A stretch of DNA of 64,000 nucleotides, from the NCBI GenBank assembly GCA_016617855.1, contig JAECUM010031327.1, positions 1 to 64,000 of the forward strand, read 5' to 3'. The notes under the pieces were generated by a model that was not told where the DNA came from, searched no databases, and saw nothing but the letters and a program-made list of their open reading frames with translations. Both the position numbers and the translations under genes were made by a program. Below, piece by piece: positions 1 through 11,724 of this stretch; within the stretch, counting starts at the first letter, position 1, and each line of letters begins with the position of its first letter. This stretch comes from Megalonaias nervosa. Its lineage: Eukaryota > Mollusca > Bivalvia > Unionida > Unionidae.

Positions 1-138
1 CACTGAAAATTACCTTAGATCTTAGAAGTTTGAAGTACAGGTTCCCATCCCTAAACACTGAAAATTACCTTAGATCTTAGAAGTTTGAAGTACTGGTTCC
101 CATCCCTAAACACTGAAAGATACCTTAGATCTTAGAAA
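1..138. repeat. 55-bp tandem repeat, 2.5 copies
   Basis: Units start at 1, 56 and 111 with cactgaaa. The first two differ at one base; the third is cut short near 138. It lies in an intron of the FN3 gene. Confidence 0.9.
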
Positions 139-186
139 ATATCATACTTATATTTGGAAATGTGGATAAGAAAAGCATGTTTTTGG

Positions 187-425
187 TCAGTAATGTGAAT
201 CATAAGCAGAACCAATCAGTAATGCTAATTTTGAAGCAGAACCAGTAGGTAACATTAATAGTAGGCAGGGCCAGTTGGTGATGTTAAATGTAAGCAGAAC
301 CAGTTGATAATGCTAACTGTTAACAGAACCAGTTGGTAATGCTAAAAGTTAGCATTTGGTTGATAAAGTTAATTTTAAACAGAACCAGTTGGTAATGCTA
401 AAAGTAAGCAGAGCCAGTCAAGTAA
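187..425. repeat. Degenerate ~34-bp tandem repeat
   Basis: About seven variable copies of a unit around gcagaaccagttggtaatgc, spaced 30-37 bp, with many substitutions. This is an old array. Confidence 0.75.
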
Positions 426-429
426 AGTT

Positions 430-964
430 GTATGATATTTTTAAATACTGCTTTTAGGCAAGGCAATGTGCATATCTTCATGAAATTTCTTCCTCATCTA
501 TTTAACCTTAAAAGACCTGAATACTCCTTTTTTCATTTATCTGGATGTAAAACTGGTGTTTTTATTTGATCTCCCTGAACAGAGTTTGTTTTGTACTTTA
601 AAATACTTCCCCTTGGACAACTGAATATTGAAAAATCTTTGTGAAACTCCTTTTGTTTGAAATATGTCAACGAAAATGAACATTAGTAACAAAATTTGAA
701 TTTTCTTGTTTCTATTGTCTTATAGCTGTTTATTTTGCAAGATTAGCTTTCTATTGTCTTATAGCTGTTTATTTTACAAGATTAGTTCATCCAGTTTCCT
801 TTATTAAATCAGATTCCATTTTATGTCAGTTCTTGGGAGTTGAATGTTTTCATGTGACACACCACAGCATGGAAAATATTTAAATTTTTAAAACCACTTG
901 TGCACAGGAGAAACAAATTAGAAGTACAACATGTCCCAAGAACAACTACATGTTGAATGAAAGC
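430..964. other. Intronic sequence with one short duplication
   Basis: AT-rich, with no exon seen. A ~38-bp direct duplication lies at about 709-785 (unit tttctattgtcttatagctg and following bases). Confidence 0.6.
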
Positions 965-1475
965 TATTTGTGATGTAAGAAAACTACATGTCCCATCACT
1001 AAACTACTTGTCCCATCACTAAACTACTTGTCCCATGACTTAACTACATGTCCTATGAGAACACTGCATGTCAGATGACTAAACTACATGTCCCATGACT
1101 TAACTACATGTCCTATGAGAAGGCTGCATGTCAGATGACTAAACTACATGTCCCATGACTAAACCTCATGTCCCATGACTAAATTACATGTCCTATGAGA
1201 AGACTGCATGTCAGATGACTAAACTACATGTCCCATCATTAAACTACTTGTCCCATGACTTAACTACATGTCCTATGAGAAGGCTGCATGTCAGATGACC
1301 AAACTACATGTCCCATGACTTAACTACATGTCCTATGAGAAGGCTGCATGTCAGATGACTAAACTACATGTTCCATGACTAAACTACATATCCCATGACT
1401 AAGTTCTCATGACAAAATTGCATGCCATATGACAGAACTACATCTCTCATGACAAAACTGCATTTCCCATGACTG
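965..1475. repeat. 20-bp minisatellite (aaactacatgtcccatgact)
   Basis: About 25 units of 20 bp. Two variant types alternate, catgtcccatgact and catgtcctatgagaaggctg, forming a partial 40-60 bp higher-order pattern between 1040 and 1370. Confidence 0.88.
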
Positions 1476-1937
1476 AAGTACAGGATTTGTTTTTGCCATC
1501 TTGTATAATATGTGCGTAATAATACAGGACCTGCAGGTAAATTAGTTGTAACTTATAGTTAATAAATTCCCCCCTCTTAAAGTAATTATTTTTATTATTT
1601 TTATTGATATTATGATGACAGCCAACCCCCAAATTATGCAATAGTTGCATTCCCAAGAGTGGTCTCCTAACTTGAAATCACAAAAGTCAAAATTTGTGGT
1701 CTCAGTGGCTTTAATTTTCATTGAAAAATACATGATTCTTTTACCTTTAATACCATTTAATTTAGCCATTTATGAATACTAGTTTTTTGTTTAAAGAAAT
1801 AATTTCATTAATTTTTAGTCTTCACTAAATCACATTAATGCAAATATTCGTATAAGTCAAAATCACATAAGTTGGTGGGTACCTGTATTATAAATGAATC
1901 TAGTTTAATTTCATTAATTGACCTTTGCTTTTTCCAG
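1476..1937. other. Intronic sequence, nothing recognised
   Basis: AT-rich stretch up to the exon 1 acceptor. Short open frames on the minus strand show no recognisable motif. Confidence 0.5.
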
Positions 1938-2111
1938 ATTACTTGTCCGACACAGTGCCAGGTGTCCTCAGTGCCCAGGTGTCCCATATAGTAACAGATC
2001 TCCACCCATATACATACTATGATTTCATTGTAAGGGCAGCAAATCTACAGGGAGATATTGTCCTATGGGGAAACTACTCAGACCCTGTATTTGCCAGGAC
2101 AGGATTGGCAG
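1938..2111 (+). CDS. Exon 1 in window: C-terminal half of an FN3 domain
   Basis: The acceptor tttccag precedes 1938 and the donor is g|gtaatg at 2112. Phase 1 at both ends gives 58 codons. It contains the FN3 signature of strands E to G: a Leu-x-Pro-x-Thr-Tyr-Tyr core (LHPYTYYDFIV), then an Arg-Ala-Ala-Asn turn and a short G strand ending at the linker Thr-Gly-Leu-Ala. The first half of this domain must lie in an exon left of the window. No ATG start belongs here, because the reading frame enters through the splice site. Confidence 0.82.
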
Positions 2112-2916
2112 GTAATGCATATCATACTAAGACACTGTTGAATGATTTTTCTTAAGTTTGTCAGAAGTTTCCTTAGCTCTCCAGAACTCTTTTCTTAGGA
2201 TAGCACAATTCACTTGATGGATGAAAACACCATTGCCTAAAAGTTACACCCTGTCTCTATTTTGAATATTGTATTTATTCTACTTCTGAGATAACCTTCA
2301 TGGAGATTTATTTTCTTCATTTCCAAGAAAATTTCACAGCCATCAAATAATTATATTCATGATTAATATCAAGGTGATATCCATTCCTTCTCACTTTTAT
2401 AAACTATATTTTAGAGTCTGAATCAGGAGTCTTCCTGTATACAATATTTTTTCACCTTTGTCAACAAAGATACAGTGTGGGTGCATGATGGATAGTCTGT
2501 TTCACACAACAAATGTTGTCAGTGTTGCCTGCTCTCCAGGATTTATTCAAAATTGCTAAAACTTTGCACTCCTCTTTAATAGGAGGTTGGTTGTGTGTGT
2601 ATATTTTTAGCTTCTGTTCACAAACTTCTACTCTAAACAAATATCATCTACTCACAAATAAAATAATAAATAAAAGTAACAAGTACTAGATGCCTTGAAG
2701 ATTTTGAAAACTTTTGGGACAAAAAGATTTGATGTCTAGGAAGATGACAAATTTCAGGAAAGTTTCAGGGCTATTCCTCTTAAATCAAGCAAGAGGTGAG
2801 AATGTCACCAGCAGAAATGAATTTAAAGAAAAATAGAAAGAAATTGAGTCAGACCCTGCTACATACCAAAATAGATTTAGATAGCCTTCAGTTGATAGTG
2901 TGATTTTGTATTTCAG
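2112..2916. other. Intron 1, nothing recognised
   Basis: AT-rich sequence with a normal donor and acceptor. No repeat or element is seen. Confidence 0.5.
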
Positions 2917-2987
2917 CTCCAGAAGACAGCCCAAAAGCTGTGTTTGCCAGAGTGATCTCTTCCACAACAATAGAAGTGCGATGGGAG
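2917..2987 (+). CDS. Exon 2: N-terminal half of second FN3 domain
   Basis: 71 nt, phase 1 in and phase 0 out. It encodes the linker Pro-Glu-Asp-Ser-Pro and FN3 strands A-B up to Val-Arg-Trp-Glu, the conserved core Trp. The donor chosen is gag|gttggt at 2988. The stronger-looking g|gtaaaa at 2992 would put exon 3 out of frame, so the weaker site is preferred. Exon 4 has the same length and also ends at Trp-Glu, which supports this choice. Confidence 0.75.
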
Positions 2988-3439
2988 GTTGGTAAAAGAA
3001 ATCAATTGCAAATTGTGCTAAATATCTGTAATTATTTGACATTGCCATTTATGCTAAAATGTTTAATGATTTTAATTTTTATTTTGATGAAATTAAACAT
3101 GTTCAGTTTTGTGTGTGATGATAAGATTCTTTTTTCATATCAACTTTTATAAGTATTTTGAATGAATGATATACTAAGAAGTTTGTTAATTTTGCTTCTG
3201 ATATTTTTTGTTCATATGGGAAAGTCAGTCTGAAATTTGTTACAAGTACAGAGATGCTGCCAGTCCATAGGATTGCAGCTTTCTTGCAAGGGAGAAAAAC
3301 ATTAGTCATGCAACTTCTGAAAACCAATAGGGGAAAGGTCATGCAAATTATTTGTGGTGCCAACAATTTGTTGTACCCAGTGTGCACCTGTATTTATTTT
3401 TCCTGATAACTTTTCTGCAAGTATGAGAACATATGGCTA

Positions 3440-4835
3440 TGGTTTATGTTATGTTTATGGGAAATAGTGGCAGCGGTTTGTGGTATATGTATGGGAAATA
3501 GTGGCAGTGGTTTGTGGTATATGTATGGGAAGTAGTGGCAGTGGTTTGTGTTTATGTATGGGAAATAGTGGCAGTGGTTTGTGTTTATGTATGGGAAATA
3601 GTGGCAGTGGTTTGTGGTATATGTATGGGAAATAGTGGCAGTGGTTTGTGTTTATGTATGGGAAATAGTGGCAGTGGTTTGTGGTATATGTATGGGAAAT
3701 AGTGGCAGTGGTTTGTGGTATATGTATGGGAAATAGTGGCAGTGGTTTGTGGTATATGTATGGGAAATAGTGGCAGTGGTTTGTGGTATATGTATGGGAA
3801 ATAGTGGCAGTGGTTCGTGTTTATGTATGGGAAATAGTGGCAGTGGTTTGTGTTTATGTATAGGAAATAGTGGCAGTGGCTTGTGTTTATGTATAGGAAA
3901 TAGTGGCAGTGGTTTGTGTTTATGTATAGGAAATAGTGGCAGTGGTTTGTGGTATATGTATGGGAAGTAGTGGCAGTGGTTTGTGGTATATGTATGGGAA
4001 GTAGTGGCAGTGGTTTGTGGTATATGTATGGGAAGTAGTGGCAGTGGTTTGTGTTTATGTATGGGAAGTAGTGGCAGTGGTTTGTGGTATATGTATGGGA
4101 AATAGTGGCAGTGGTTTGTGTTTATGTATGGGAAATAGTGGCAGTGGTTTGTGGTATATGTATAGGAAATAGTGGCAGTGATTTGTGTTTATGTATGGGA
4201 AATAGTGGCAGTGATTTGTGTTTATGTATGGGAGATAGTGGCAGTGGTTTGTGGTATATGTATAGGAAATAGTGGCAGTGGTTTGTGTTTATGTATAGGA
4301 AATAGTGGCAGTGGTTTGTGTTTATGTATGAGAAATAGTGGCAGTGGTTTGTGGTATATGTATAGGAAGTAGTGGCAGTGGTTTGTGTTTATGTATGGGA
4401 AATAGTGACTGGTTTGTGGTATATGTATGGGAAATAGTGGCAGTGGTTTGTGTTTATGTATGGGAAATAGTGACTGGTTTGTGGTATATGTATGGGAAAT
4501 AGTGGCAGTGGTTTGTGTTTATGTATGGGAAATAGTGACTGGTTTGTGGTATATGTATGGGAAATAGTGGCAGTGGTTTGTGTTTATGTATGGGAAATAG
4601 TGGCAGTGGTTTGTGGTATATGTATGGGAAGTAGTGGCAGTGGTTTGTGTTTATGTATAGGAAATAGTGGCAGTGGTTTGTGTTTATGTATGGGAAATAG
4701 TGGCAGTGGTTTGTGGTATATGTATGGGAAATAGTGGCAGTGGTTTGTGGTATATGTATGGGAAATAGTGGCAGTGGTTTGTGGTATATGTATGGGAAAT
4801 AGTGGCAGTGGTTTGTGTTTATGTATGGGAACATT
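3440..4835. repeat. 33/34-bp minisatellite, about 42 copies
   Basis: The core atgggaaatagtggcagtgg is joined by two linkers, gtggtat (34-bp unit) or gtgttt (33-bp unit), in irregular order, with point variants such as ataggaaat and gggaagtag. Because 33 is a multiple of three, runs of that unit give long open frames on both strands; these are not genes. It lies in the intron between exons 2 and 3. Confidence 0.95.
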
Positions 4836-4987
4836 AGGCTATGGCTTGTTGTATTATGTGTAGCTGAACATATGACTTTGGTTTGTGTTATATGTATGGG
4901 AACAAGGTCAGGGTTTGTGTGTTGTGTAAGGAGGCAATAGGCTGTGGTTTGTTATATATGTGTGTGTTATATGAATTTTAATATATG

Positions 4988-5155
4988 GCTATGTCTTGTG
5001 TTATATGAAAGGAAACATAGGCTGCAGTTTATGTCTTGTGTTATATGAAAGGAAACATAGGCTGCAGTTTATGTCTTGTGTTATATGAAAGGAAACATAG
5101 GCTGCAGTTTATGTCTTGAGTTATATGAAAGGAAACATAGGCAGCAATTTGTGTT
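4988..5155. repeat. ~42-bp tandem repeat, about 4 copies
   Basis: Near-identical units around cttgtgttatatgaaaggaa, followed by acataggctgcag. The last unit is diverged. It lies about 100 bp before the exon 3 acceptor. Confidence 0.88.
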
Positions 5156-5261
5156 AATTGAATGTTAAGCTGATAGTGTGATGTATGATTATTAAGCTGA
5201 TGCCTAAGCAATTTGATGGAGTCAGTGTCTTAGTGCCTTGTCTTTTGTTTTTCATTTTCAG

Positions 5262-5493
5262 GCAGTTCCCCCAGAGAGTCAAAATGGGCCAATAAAACGG
5301 TACTATGTAAGGTATTTCCTACCAAGTAACTTGTCATCTCCAGTAGGAGAGAAGATATCAGACAGCCTTGACCTTAAGGTTAACATTAGTAACCTTGACC
5401 CTTGGACTGACTTCTTTTTTGTTGTGGTGGCAGAAAATGATGCAGGACAAAGTCCTTCTAGTCAGATGGTTTATTCCAGGACTTTGCCTGCAG
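5262..5493 (+). CDS. Exon 3: C-terminal half of second FN3 domain
   Basis: 232 nt, phase 0 in and phase 1 out, from acceptor ttttcag to donor gcag|gtaaga. It continues directly from Trp-Glu with a Pro-Pro-Glu-Ser turn, strand C (YYVRYF), a Leu-Asp-Pro-Trp-Thr-Asp core and an Ala-Glu-Asn-Asp-Ala-Gly loop, the usual FN3 pattern. Three degenerate copies of this exon's 3' end and donor follow in the intron. Confidence 0.85.
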
Positions 5494-5694
5494 GTAAGAA
5501 CCATCTTTCTTTCAATGTTTACTAGTCATGTTGTTCCAGGATTTGACCTGCAGGTAAGAATCATCAATATGTAGTTATGTTGTTTCAGTAATTCACCTGC
5601 AGGTAACAACCATAATTCCTTCAGTATGTAGTCATGTTGTTCCAGAACTTCACCTGTAGGTAAAGAGCCATCTTTCCTTAAATATGTAGTCATG
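5471..5694 (+). repeat. Tandem copies of exon 3 end plus its 5' splice site
   Basis: The true donor cag|gtaag at 5491-5497 is followed by cag|gtaag at 5551, cag|gtaac near 5600 and tag|gtaaa near 5657, each preceded by ccagnattt/actt-cacctg-like sequence and followed by gtcatgttgtt. The spacing is about 49-60 bp. A TAG in the frame of exon 3 at 5523 means use of any later donor would end translation early. Confidence 0.8.
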
Positions 5695-7391
5695 ATGTTG
5701 CTTTTAATAATCAGGGGGAGTTAGAATTTATATTATTATTGCAGAACTTGTCTTTCAAAGTTTCAGTAAAAATAACCTTAAAAAGTGAAAGATTTTTTAT
5801 ACACAAGTAAACCCTTTTTGAAATGGGTGTACAAATTTTCTATGGCCCAGTCATTTTAAACATTAGAAATAACTTTAGATGAAGCTACTTAAAAAATTTA
5901 TGTTCAAGTATTGAAGTGAAAGTTAATTCCTGAAATTAAGATTTATTTTCTGGAAAGCACTTTTTAATGCACCCACCACCCATAAGATGTTATTAGAGAA
6001 TAGTACATGCTTGTAGAATATGAGGTCTGTTCCATTTAAACACATGGTATCTATGGAAGTAACTTTTTCTTTTTAAAAAATTTTGGCAGAGTATTCTGAT
6101 CACTCAGAGAGTTGTTACAGAAATAATATAGAATTTTTAAATTGCATCTGTGAGTGACTACATGTTAAAAGTACCTTGCTTTGGTCGTAATGACATTTTA
6201 CTGGAACAGCCATGATGCAAAGAAACAATATGATTGTTGTGGTAAAATCTTGATACAGGCTTGTCCATGTTTGATTCAGATCTGGGTTTCATAATAGATT
6301 CAGAGGAGTTTGTCATTGAACCAGAATAACTTGACAGGAGTACATCAGATACTTAAAGCTGCACTTATTGTTTCATGGAAAACGTTTACAAGACCAAGCT
6401 GATGCTTATAGAATTTTTTTAAAGTGGCTTCCAACAGGCAATACATGTTCAAGGCAAAAGAGACAATAAGACTCTTAGAAAGTTTAAATAGTCAACACGA
6501 AATAATAAAATCAGAATATTTAGATTCTTAGGGGAAAAAAGCAGAAAGGGTAAAAATTATATTTATTGGACATCATGTGAAGATTTTAGTACTTATCATG
6601 GGAAGATAATTGCCATTGTCACATGAAATTAAAAAAACCCAAAAAGATTACATCAAGCTGAGAGATAGCAAGAAGCCATTGAACTCCATAGGGTTTGAAA
6701 CTGCAGTCTTTGAAACTATACTGGGGGCAAGTAATGTCAAACTGTACTTTACAAACTTTTTAGTTGGACATAATGTTTACCGTCACTGCATCAGTCTCCA
6801 ATCACACTTCTGAACTTTTTAAATGCATGATTTCCAACTTGACAAATAGTAGTCCATGATATTTTGTTACAAGTCAATATTGACTACCTTACCCTGTCCA
6901 TTATTGAAAATATTAGCAAAACAAGCAGGACAGGATGATTTACAATTTGATGAGCATGGTACGTGCTAATTAGTCTGTACTGACCATACTGCACCAGCCA
7001 GCTAGACTAAAAGGCATATATCACCACTCTGACTGCAGACCAACTAATTCAGCCAAAGGAGTGAGCTGTGTATAGTTACATTGGTCAGGATTTGTTATCT
7101 CCAACTGGAGAGCCATCCGTCCAGAGAGAATGCATAGCCAGCAAGCCATACCAACCATAACCACAACACACACATCATCCAGAGTACAAGGCATGTACAT
7201 CTTTAGTACACTGTTCCATCTGCCAACCAACTGGTACAGATGTATGATCAAGCAATGAACTGGCAAGCAGGTAGACCAATTGACTGGACCAACCATTTGT
7301 ATGAAATTCATGGTGAACTGGCATTGCTTGTGGAGCCATCTGGCCAAGCCAAAGTGGCCCACCAGACCAGCATTCCATAATGTGATCACTA
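5695..7391. other. Intron between exons 3 and 4, nothing recognised
   Basis: AT-rich at first. From about 6960 to 7390 the composition becomes less AT-rich and a minus-strand open frame of 128 codons appears, but it has no motif I know. Confidence 0.4.
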
Positions 7392-7540
7392 CTGATGACT
7401 TATTCAATGGGCAAAATGATGATGCATGCTGATGCCTTATTCAGTGGGCAAAATGATGATGCATGCTGATGACTTATTCAATGGGCAAAATGATGATGCA
7501 TGCTAATGACTTATTCTATGGGCAAAATGATGATACATGC
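7392..7540. repeat. 37-bp tandem repeat, 4 copies
   Basis: Unit of 37 bp around gacttattcaatgggcaaaa, then tgatgatgcatgctgat, with a few substitutions per copy. Confidence 0.85.
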
Positions 7541-7559
7541 TGATGATACTTTTCATCAT

Positions 7560-8600
7560 TTCCTGTTAATCAAAGTGATGAAACAGAAATGCCAGAACAT
7601 GCTAATCTAACAATGGAACATGGAAGTGGCAGTGATAGAGGAAATCTATATGATTTTTTTCTCATCAGAATGCCCTCCTCCATCATCAATCAGTTCTTCA
7701 TACAAGGTCAATGTCTTGGTGGATGTAGACAAGGATGATGACATCATTAAGAATTTTATTACAATTGTTATAGATTGCAAAAATTACTGGATTAGTTGTG
7801 ACCCAATAACAAAATAGTTTCTTTATGGCAAATCAGTTGCTTGCAGCTTTCTCATCCCCCCAGTTTCATTCAGATGGTTCAGCCTCTCTAATTACGTAAC
7901 CTGGTTCCTTTCTAAAGAAAGGTCAACCAACAAGAACTATTTCTTCCCTCTCATTGATCAATCTGTTGAGAGAAACAAAGATGCAGGACCTGTACATGCC
8001 TTCAGATGTTACCTGTGACACACAGGCAATATCTGCATCAGCTGTGAAAGACTATTCCAACTGCTGAAGGCAGGAATGCAAGACATAACCCCACAAGCAC
8101 TGGCTGCTTGGTGAAAGGGAGTTATTAAATCAGTGTGCTCTGAATTCTCACAGGATCAGGTACACTAATGAAGATTTCAGCTTACAAAATACGAGCAACA
8201 TAAATCAGTCTAGTCTTGAATGTAATGTCTCAATTTGGGACATAACAGGGTTGGCAGACTGGTTTGCCCATTTTGTCTTTACTAACTTCCATTTTTGAGA
8301 CACGGCCTCACTAAGGTTTCGTATGGATATTGACAGCTACACAGACAGTGACCTCTCCCAGTTCATGAAAACAACTTTGGACCCAAGGATGACTTTGCAA
8401 TTTTTGCTGCATTCACCTGGGAAACTTTTGATGTTGAAAATAATCAAGTGCAGAATCCTAATGGCATTCCCATGCACTAACATATTGACTCTCATTGTGC
8501 TAAACATTGGAATCAGTTCATCCTTCTAGTAGACACCGGTAGATGTCCTGTGTTTCCTCTTCCTTCTACCTAATGTAGTATGATCCGGTAATGTATTTGA
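7560..8600 (+). other. Unresolved decayed element, possibly a recombinase remnant
   Basis: The composition differs from the surrounding intron. Short interrupted + strand frames around 8080-8200 read Ile-Thr-Pro-Gln-Ala-Leu followed by an Ala-Trp, stop, Gly-Val-Ile-Lys pattern, reminiscent of the C-terminal region of DIRS-type tyrosine recombinases, but no catalytic motif is convincing. Stops and shifts are frequent. Confidence 0.2.
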
Positions 8601-9404
8601 TGGAGAAAGCTAATATTTTAGTCAGTTATGTTTCTGTAATAATACTTGCCTTATCACAATAAAAATGATCCCTCCCACCCTTCTGTGCAATACATGTATT
8701 CATTCAGGTTTTGCTTAAGAAAAATTGTATATCCAGTTACAGCAGTGGCCATCAGTGGGTAGAAAGTGGAGTTATCTTGCAAGAGTTGTTTTCCTTTGTC
8801 TATAATATCTCAGATGAAAGATGTCTTTCATCTTTCTCTGAGGGCTGGATTTGGAAGTAGCAGAGAAAATTATCATAATGTAATGTGATCAGGAACTTAT
8901 TATCAAAGAAACATAATTTATTAAGAAGTTTTTTTCTTGAATTGCTCTAAAATAAACATAAATTATTTTAAATCAATCAATTATTTCTTTAGTATTTATT
9001 TATAATATTTTTAATGACAATTATCACTGATTTGGAAATCTTGAGATTTACAAAACTCAGGCAATGGAAAATGTTGATTTACCTATTGAATCTGATGTAA
9101 TCAATTTTGTTCGAAAATAGGTACATGAAAGTAAATCTGAAAGTCACATGCCTTTACAATACAACTGTGCTGTAACGAAATATAGTGACAAATCGGATAT
9201 ATTGCTGTTATGCAAATTGGATGTAATATGTCTTATTTTAACAAGCAAGAACATCATTACAGTCAATGTTCAGTTTTAAAATAAATTTCACAAGTTCCTT
9301 CATGTTCATAATAAGAGTGATCCACCATATATTTCTTACCAAATCTAAAATATAATTTGTTCTTTTGTGCAAAATTATGTTTTGATTTTGTTATCTAATT
9401 ACAG
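8601..9404. other. Intronic sequence, nothing recognised
   Basis: Strongly AT-rich up to the exon 4 acceptor. No repeat structure or coding similarity is seen. Confidence 0.5.
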
Positions 9405-9475
9405 TTCCTACTGGAGCCCCTGCCAACGTTGTTGTTAAGACTTTGACAAGTACAGCAGTCCAAGTTTCATGGGAG
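9405..9475 (+). CDS. Exon 4: N-terminal part of third FN3 domain
   Basis: 71 nt, phase 1 in and phase 0 out, identical in length and phase to exon 2. Acceptor taattacag, donor gag|gtaaga. It encodes Val-Pro-Thr-Gly-Ala-Pro, then strands A-B ending in Val-Ser-Trp-Glu. The repeated exon size and phase suggest the FN3 modules arose by duplication of a two-exon unit. Confidence 0.85.
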
Positions 9476-9964
9476 GTAAGACTTCTTAATCTTTCTTTGA
9501 GTATTTATATTAAATGTTCATGTATAAATTGATGCTGTTTGTTTACAATAATGGTATATCTAAATGTTTAATTTATATTTTGGATTTTGTATTAGTCCAG
9601 CCATTATCTAAAAGTTATATCAAAACATTCCTATACAGTAAATCTAACCTACATACCTATATCTGTGAAGGGACTCTGTTGAAAGTTTTAAGCCAATTAA
9701 ACAATCTTTGCATGTATTAACTGCAGATGGTTTGCATCTTGATATGTAAGGTGCTTTTATAATTTATTTCTCCTCTTGAGGACAGTGAAGAGGGACTGAG
9801 AAAAGTTGATTTGCTGCAGATTTCTAATGTTTTCCAATAATTGCAGTTGAAAAGTTATATTTACAATTATAGAATACGAGATATTTCATTCATTCAAAAT
9901 TGGATTAGGAAGATTGAACCATAAATGTTTAAATGACTAATATTGGACACTTTTTTTTGCTTAG
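9476..9964. other. Intron between exons 4 and 5, nothing recognised
   Basis: AT-rich with a T-run before the acceptor. No element is seen. Confidence 0.5.
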
Positions 9965-10089
9965 GTTCCCCCCAATTCAACCTGGAACAGTGAGTTGACT
10001 GGTTCTGTGGTAGAGTACAGAAAGTCATTGACTAACATTACACAGCGAATCTGGATACCCAGTCTGGCAGAGAGAGAGTCTATTATAGG
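9965..10089 (+). CDS. Exon 5: middle of third FN3 domain
   Basis: 125 nt, phase 0 in and phase 2 out. The acceptor is a T-rich tract ending ttag. The donor gg|gtatac is the only one nearby that restores frame with exon 6. It encodes Val-Pro-Pro-Asn-Ser-Thr and strand C (VVEYRKS) with Asn-Ser-Thr and Asn-Ile-Thr sequons. Unlike domain 2, this domain has an extra intron before the Leu-Asp-Pro-Tyr-Thr core. Confidence 0.75.
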
Positions 10090-11514
10090 GTATACAACAA
10101 GATGTTTTTAAAGTACATTATTTGCATGGGCGACAAAATTTGGTAAATTTAGTAAAACAAAGAATCATTCATTGACAGAAGTAAATTTTTAAAAGCAATA
10201 ACTATTATACAATATGCATACTGGTAGTGAGTAACTCGCATAAAATGCATGTTTTATTTCTGCTGGGTTAGAATTTTCTGAATTTAGGAAGATTTAATGA
10301 TGCTTCTTTTGCAAGACTTTTACAGCATTATCATTGGTTATTAATTGGAAAGATTGCATGCTAGCCCACTTATAATTTGCATATTCTTTTTAAAGAGGAA
10401 TAAAACTTGTCAAAGCTCCTTAAACAGGGCTAAAATAAATCCTCTAGACATCTGCTTGTCTAGACATGTGGTGTGTGGGTTGGTAAGGTCAAGCAACTTT
10501 AGTTTTAAACAGTAAAAACATTTGTCACATTATGGCTTTTTGTCCACCAGAATGAGCAGTAAAATAAATCTTTCTTCAAGTTAATGTATCAGTCTCTCGC
10601 TTGTTTTCTTCTTTCTCGTGATGGGTATATGCTTAATGGGCTCATTCTGTAAAATTTCTTTGTCTGGATTAGATCATTAGATCATTGTTCATTTGTTAAC
10701 TCTGATGATTGTATGAAATTATAATTTTCTGCATTAAATATTCACATAACTATTTTTGGTTAAATTGCTGTCCATAATTACGCATCAGTTTTTTATATAG
10801 GCTGCAAGATTATTGGAGTTGTGCAAAATCTTACTCAGTTGAATAGTAAATGCAGTGGGTGCAAACACCATCAAGAGAATGACTTTCCTGTTGTTTAGTT
10901 TATCTTATATATATAATTTTAGATTTTTAATATGTCAGCATTTATACAATCAGTGTTCACTGTGAAGCTCAAAAATGGTATTATGTCATGAGTATGATGT
11001 CACTAATTACCTCAGTATGTCATTGTACTATGTACCCAGGTCTTGATGTCACTTCTTACCTCAGTGTATCATTGTACAGTGATCTCTGATCTTGATGGAA
11101 CTTGTTACTTACTTTGTGTCATTGCACTAAGAATTCTAGATGTGATGTCACTTGTTACTTTAGTGTGTCATTGCGCTTTGAATTCTGGTCTTGATCTCAC
11201 TTGTTACTTCACAGACATTTGTATGCAGTACACATTTCCAAATTGTTGGTGTCTGTCAATGACCTACATTGATTATTTTTCTGAGTAGACCATTTTTATA
11301 TCTCCATTCTAATCAGTTCATTAATTTGCTTTAATTTCAGATAAGAAAGTTGTGCTGAATAAAACATCATTAATACCATATTATAATGTTGTATGTCAGA
11401 TGTTTACAAACTTAGGACCAAAGATCCCAGTCAGAATGACTAAATTGTGAAATTTCTTTGTGACATGGATGTGAAAAACATGTTAAACACTGACAAGTTC
11501 AGGTTTTTTTGCAG
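10090..11514. other. Intron between exons 5 and 6 with ~56-bp repeat
   Basis: Mostly featureless. From about 10990 to 11215 there are four diverged copies of a ~56-bp unit around gatgtcacttgttacctcag followed by tgtcattg. Confidence 0.6.
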
Positions 11515-11627
11515 ATCCCTTGATCCATATACAGAATACATGTTTAAAATAGCTGTCTACACCAGCCAAGTACAGCCTGGAGTGGGACCATTTAGTTTTG
11601 AGGTTTCAACTCGTACGGCACAGTCAG
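11515..11627 (+). CDS. Exon 6: end of third FN3 domain
   Basis: 113 nt, phase 2 in and phase 1 out, from acceptor tttttgcag to donor cag|gtactc. It encodes Ser-Leu-Asp-Pro-Tyr-Thr-Glu-Tyr, the conserved FN3 E-F region, then strand F (FKIAVYT), a Gly-Val-Gly-Pro loop and the G strand ending Arg-Thr-Ala-Gln-Ser. It completes the domain begun in exons 4 and 5. Confidence 0.83.
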
Positions 11628-11724
11628 GTACTCAGATATCAGATCCTTTGTTTTATGTGTTGTTACTGTATCTGTGTTTGTGATTTGGATTTTTCTTGTA
11701 GCTTTAACAATTTTTCAGTCATAT

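Noticed and set aside
2988..2997. Alternative exon 2 donor at 2992 (g|gtaaaa)
   Set aside because: A better consensus, but it would shift exon 3 out of frame; the donor at 2988 keeps the FN3 domain intact and matches exon 4.
3514..4834. Long open frames on both strands within the 33/34-bp array
   Set aside because: They follow the repeat period; the same peptide appears in many shifted frames with no start context or splice link.
7021..7407. Minus-strand 128-codon frame with several Trp and Cys
   Set aside because: No recognisable motif, no splice context, and likely chance in a less AT-rich segment.
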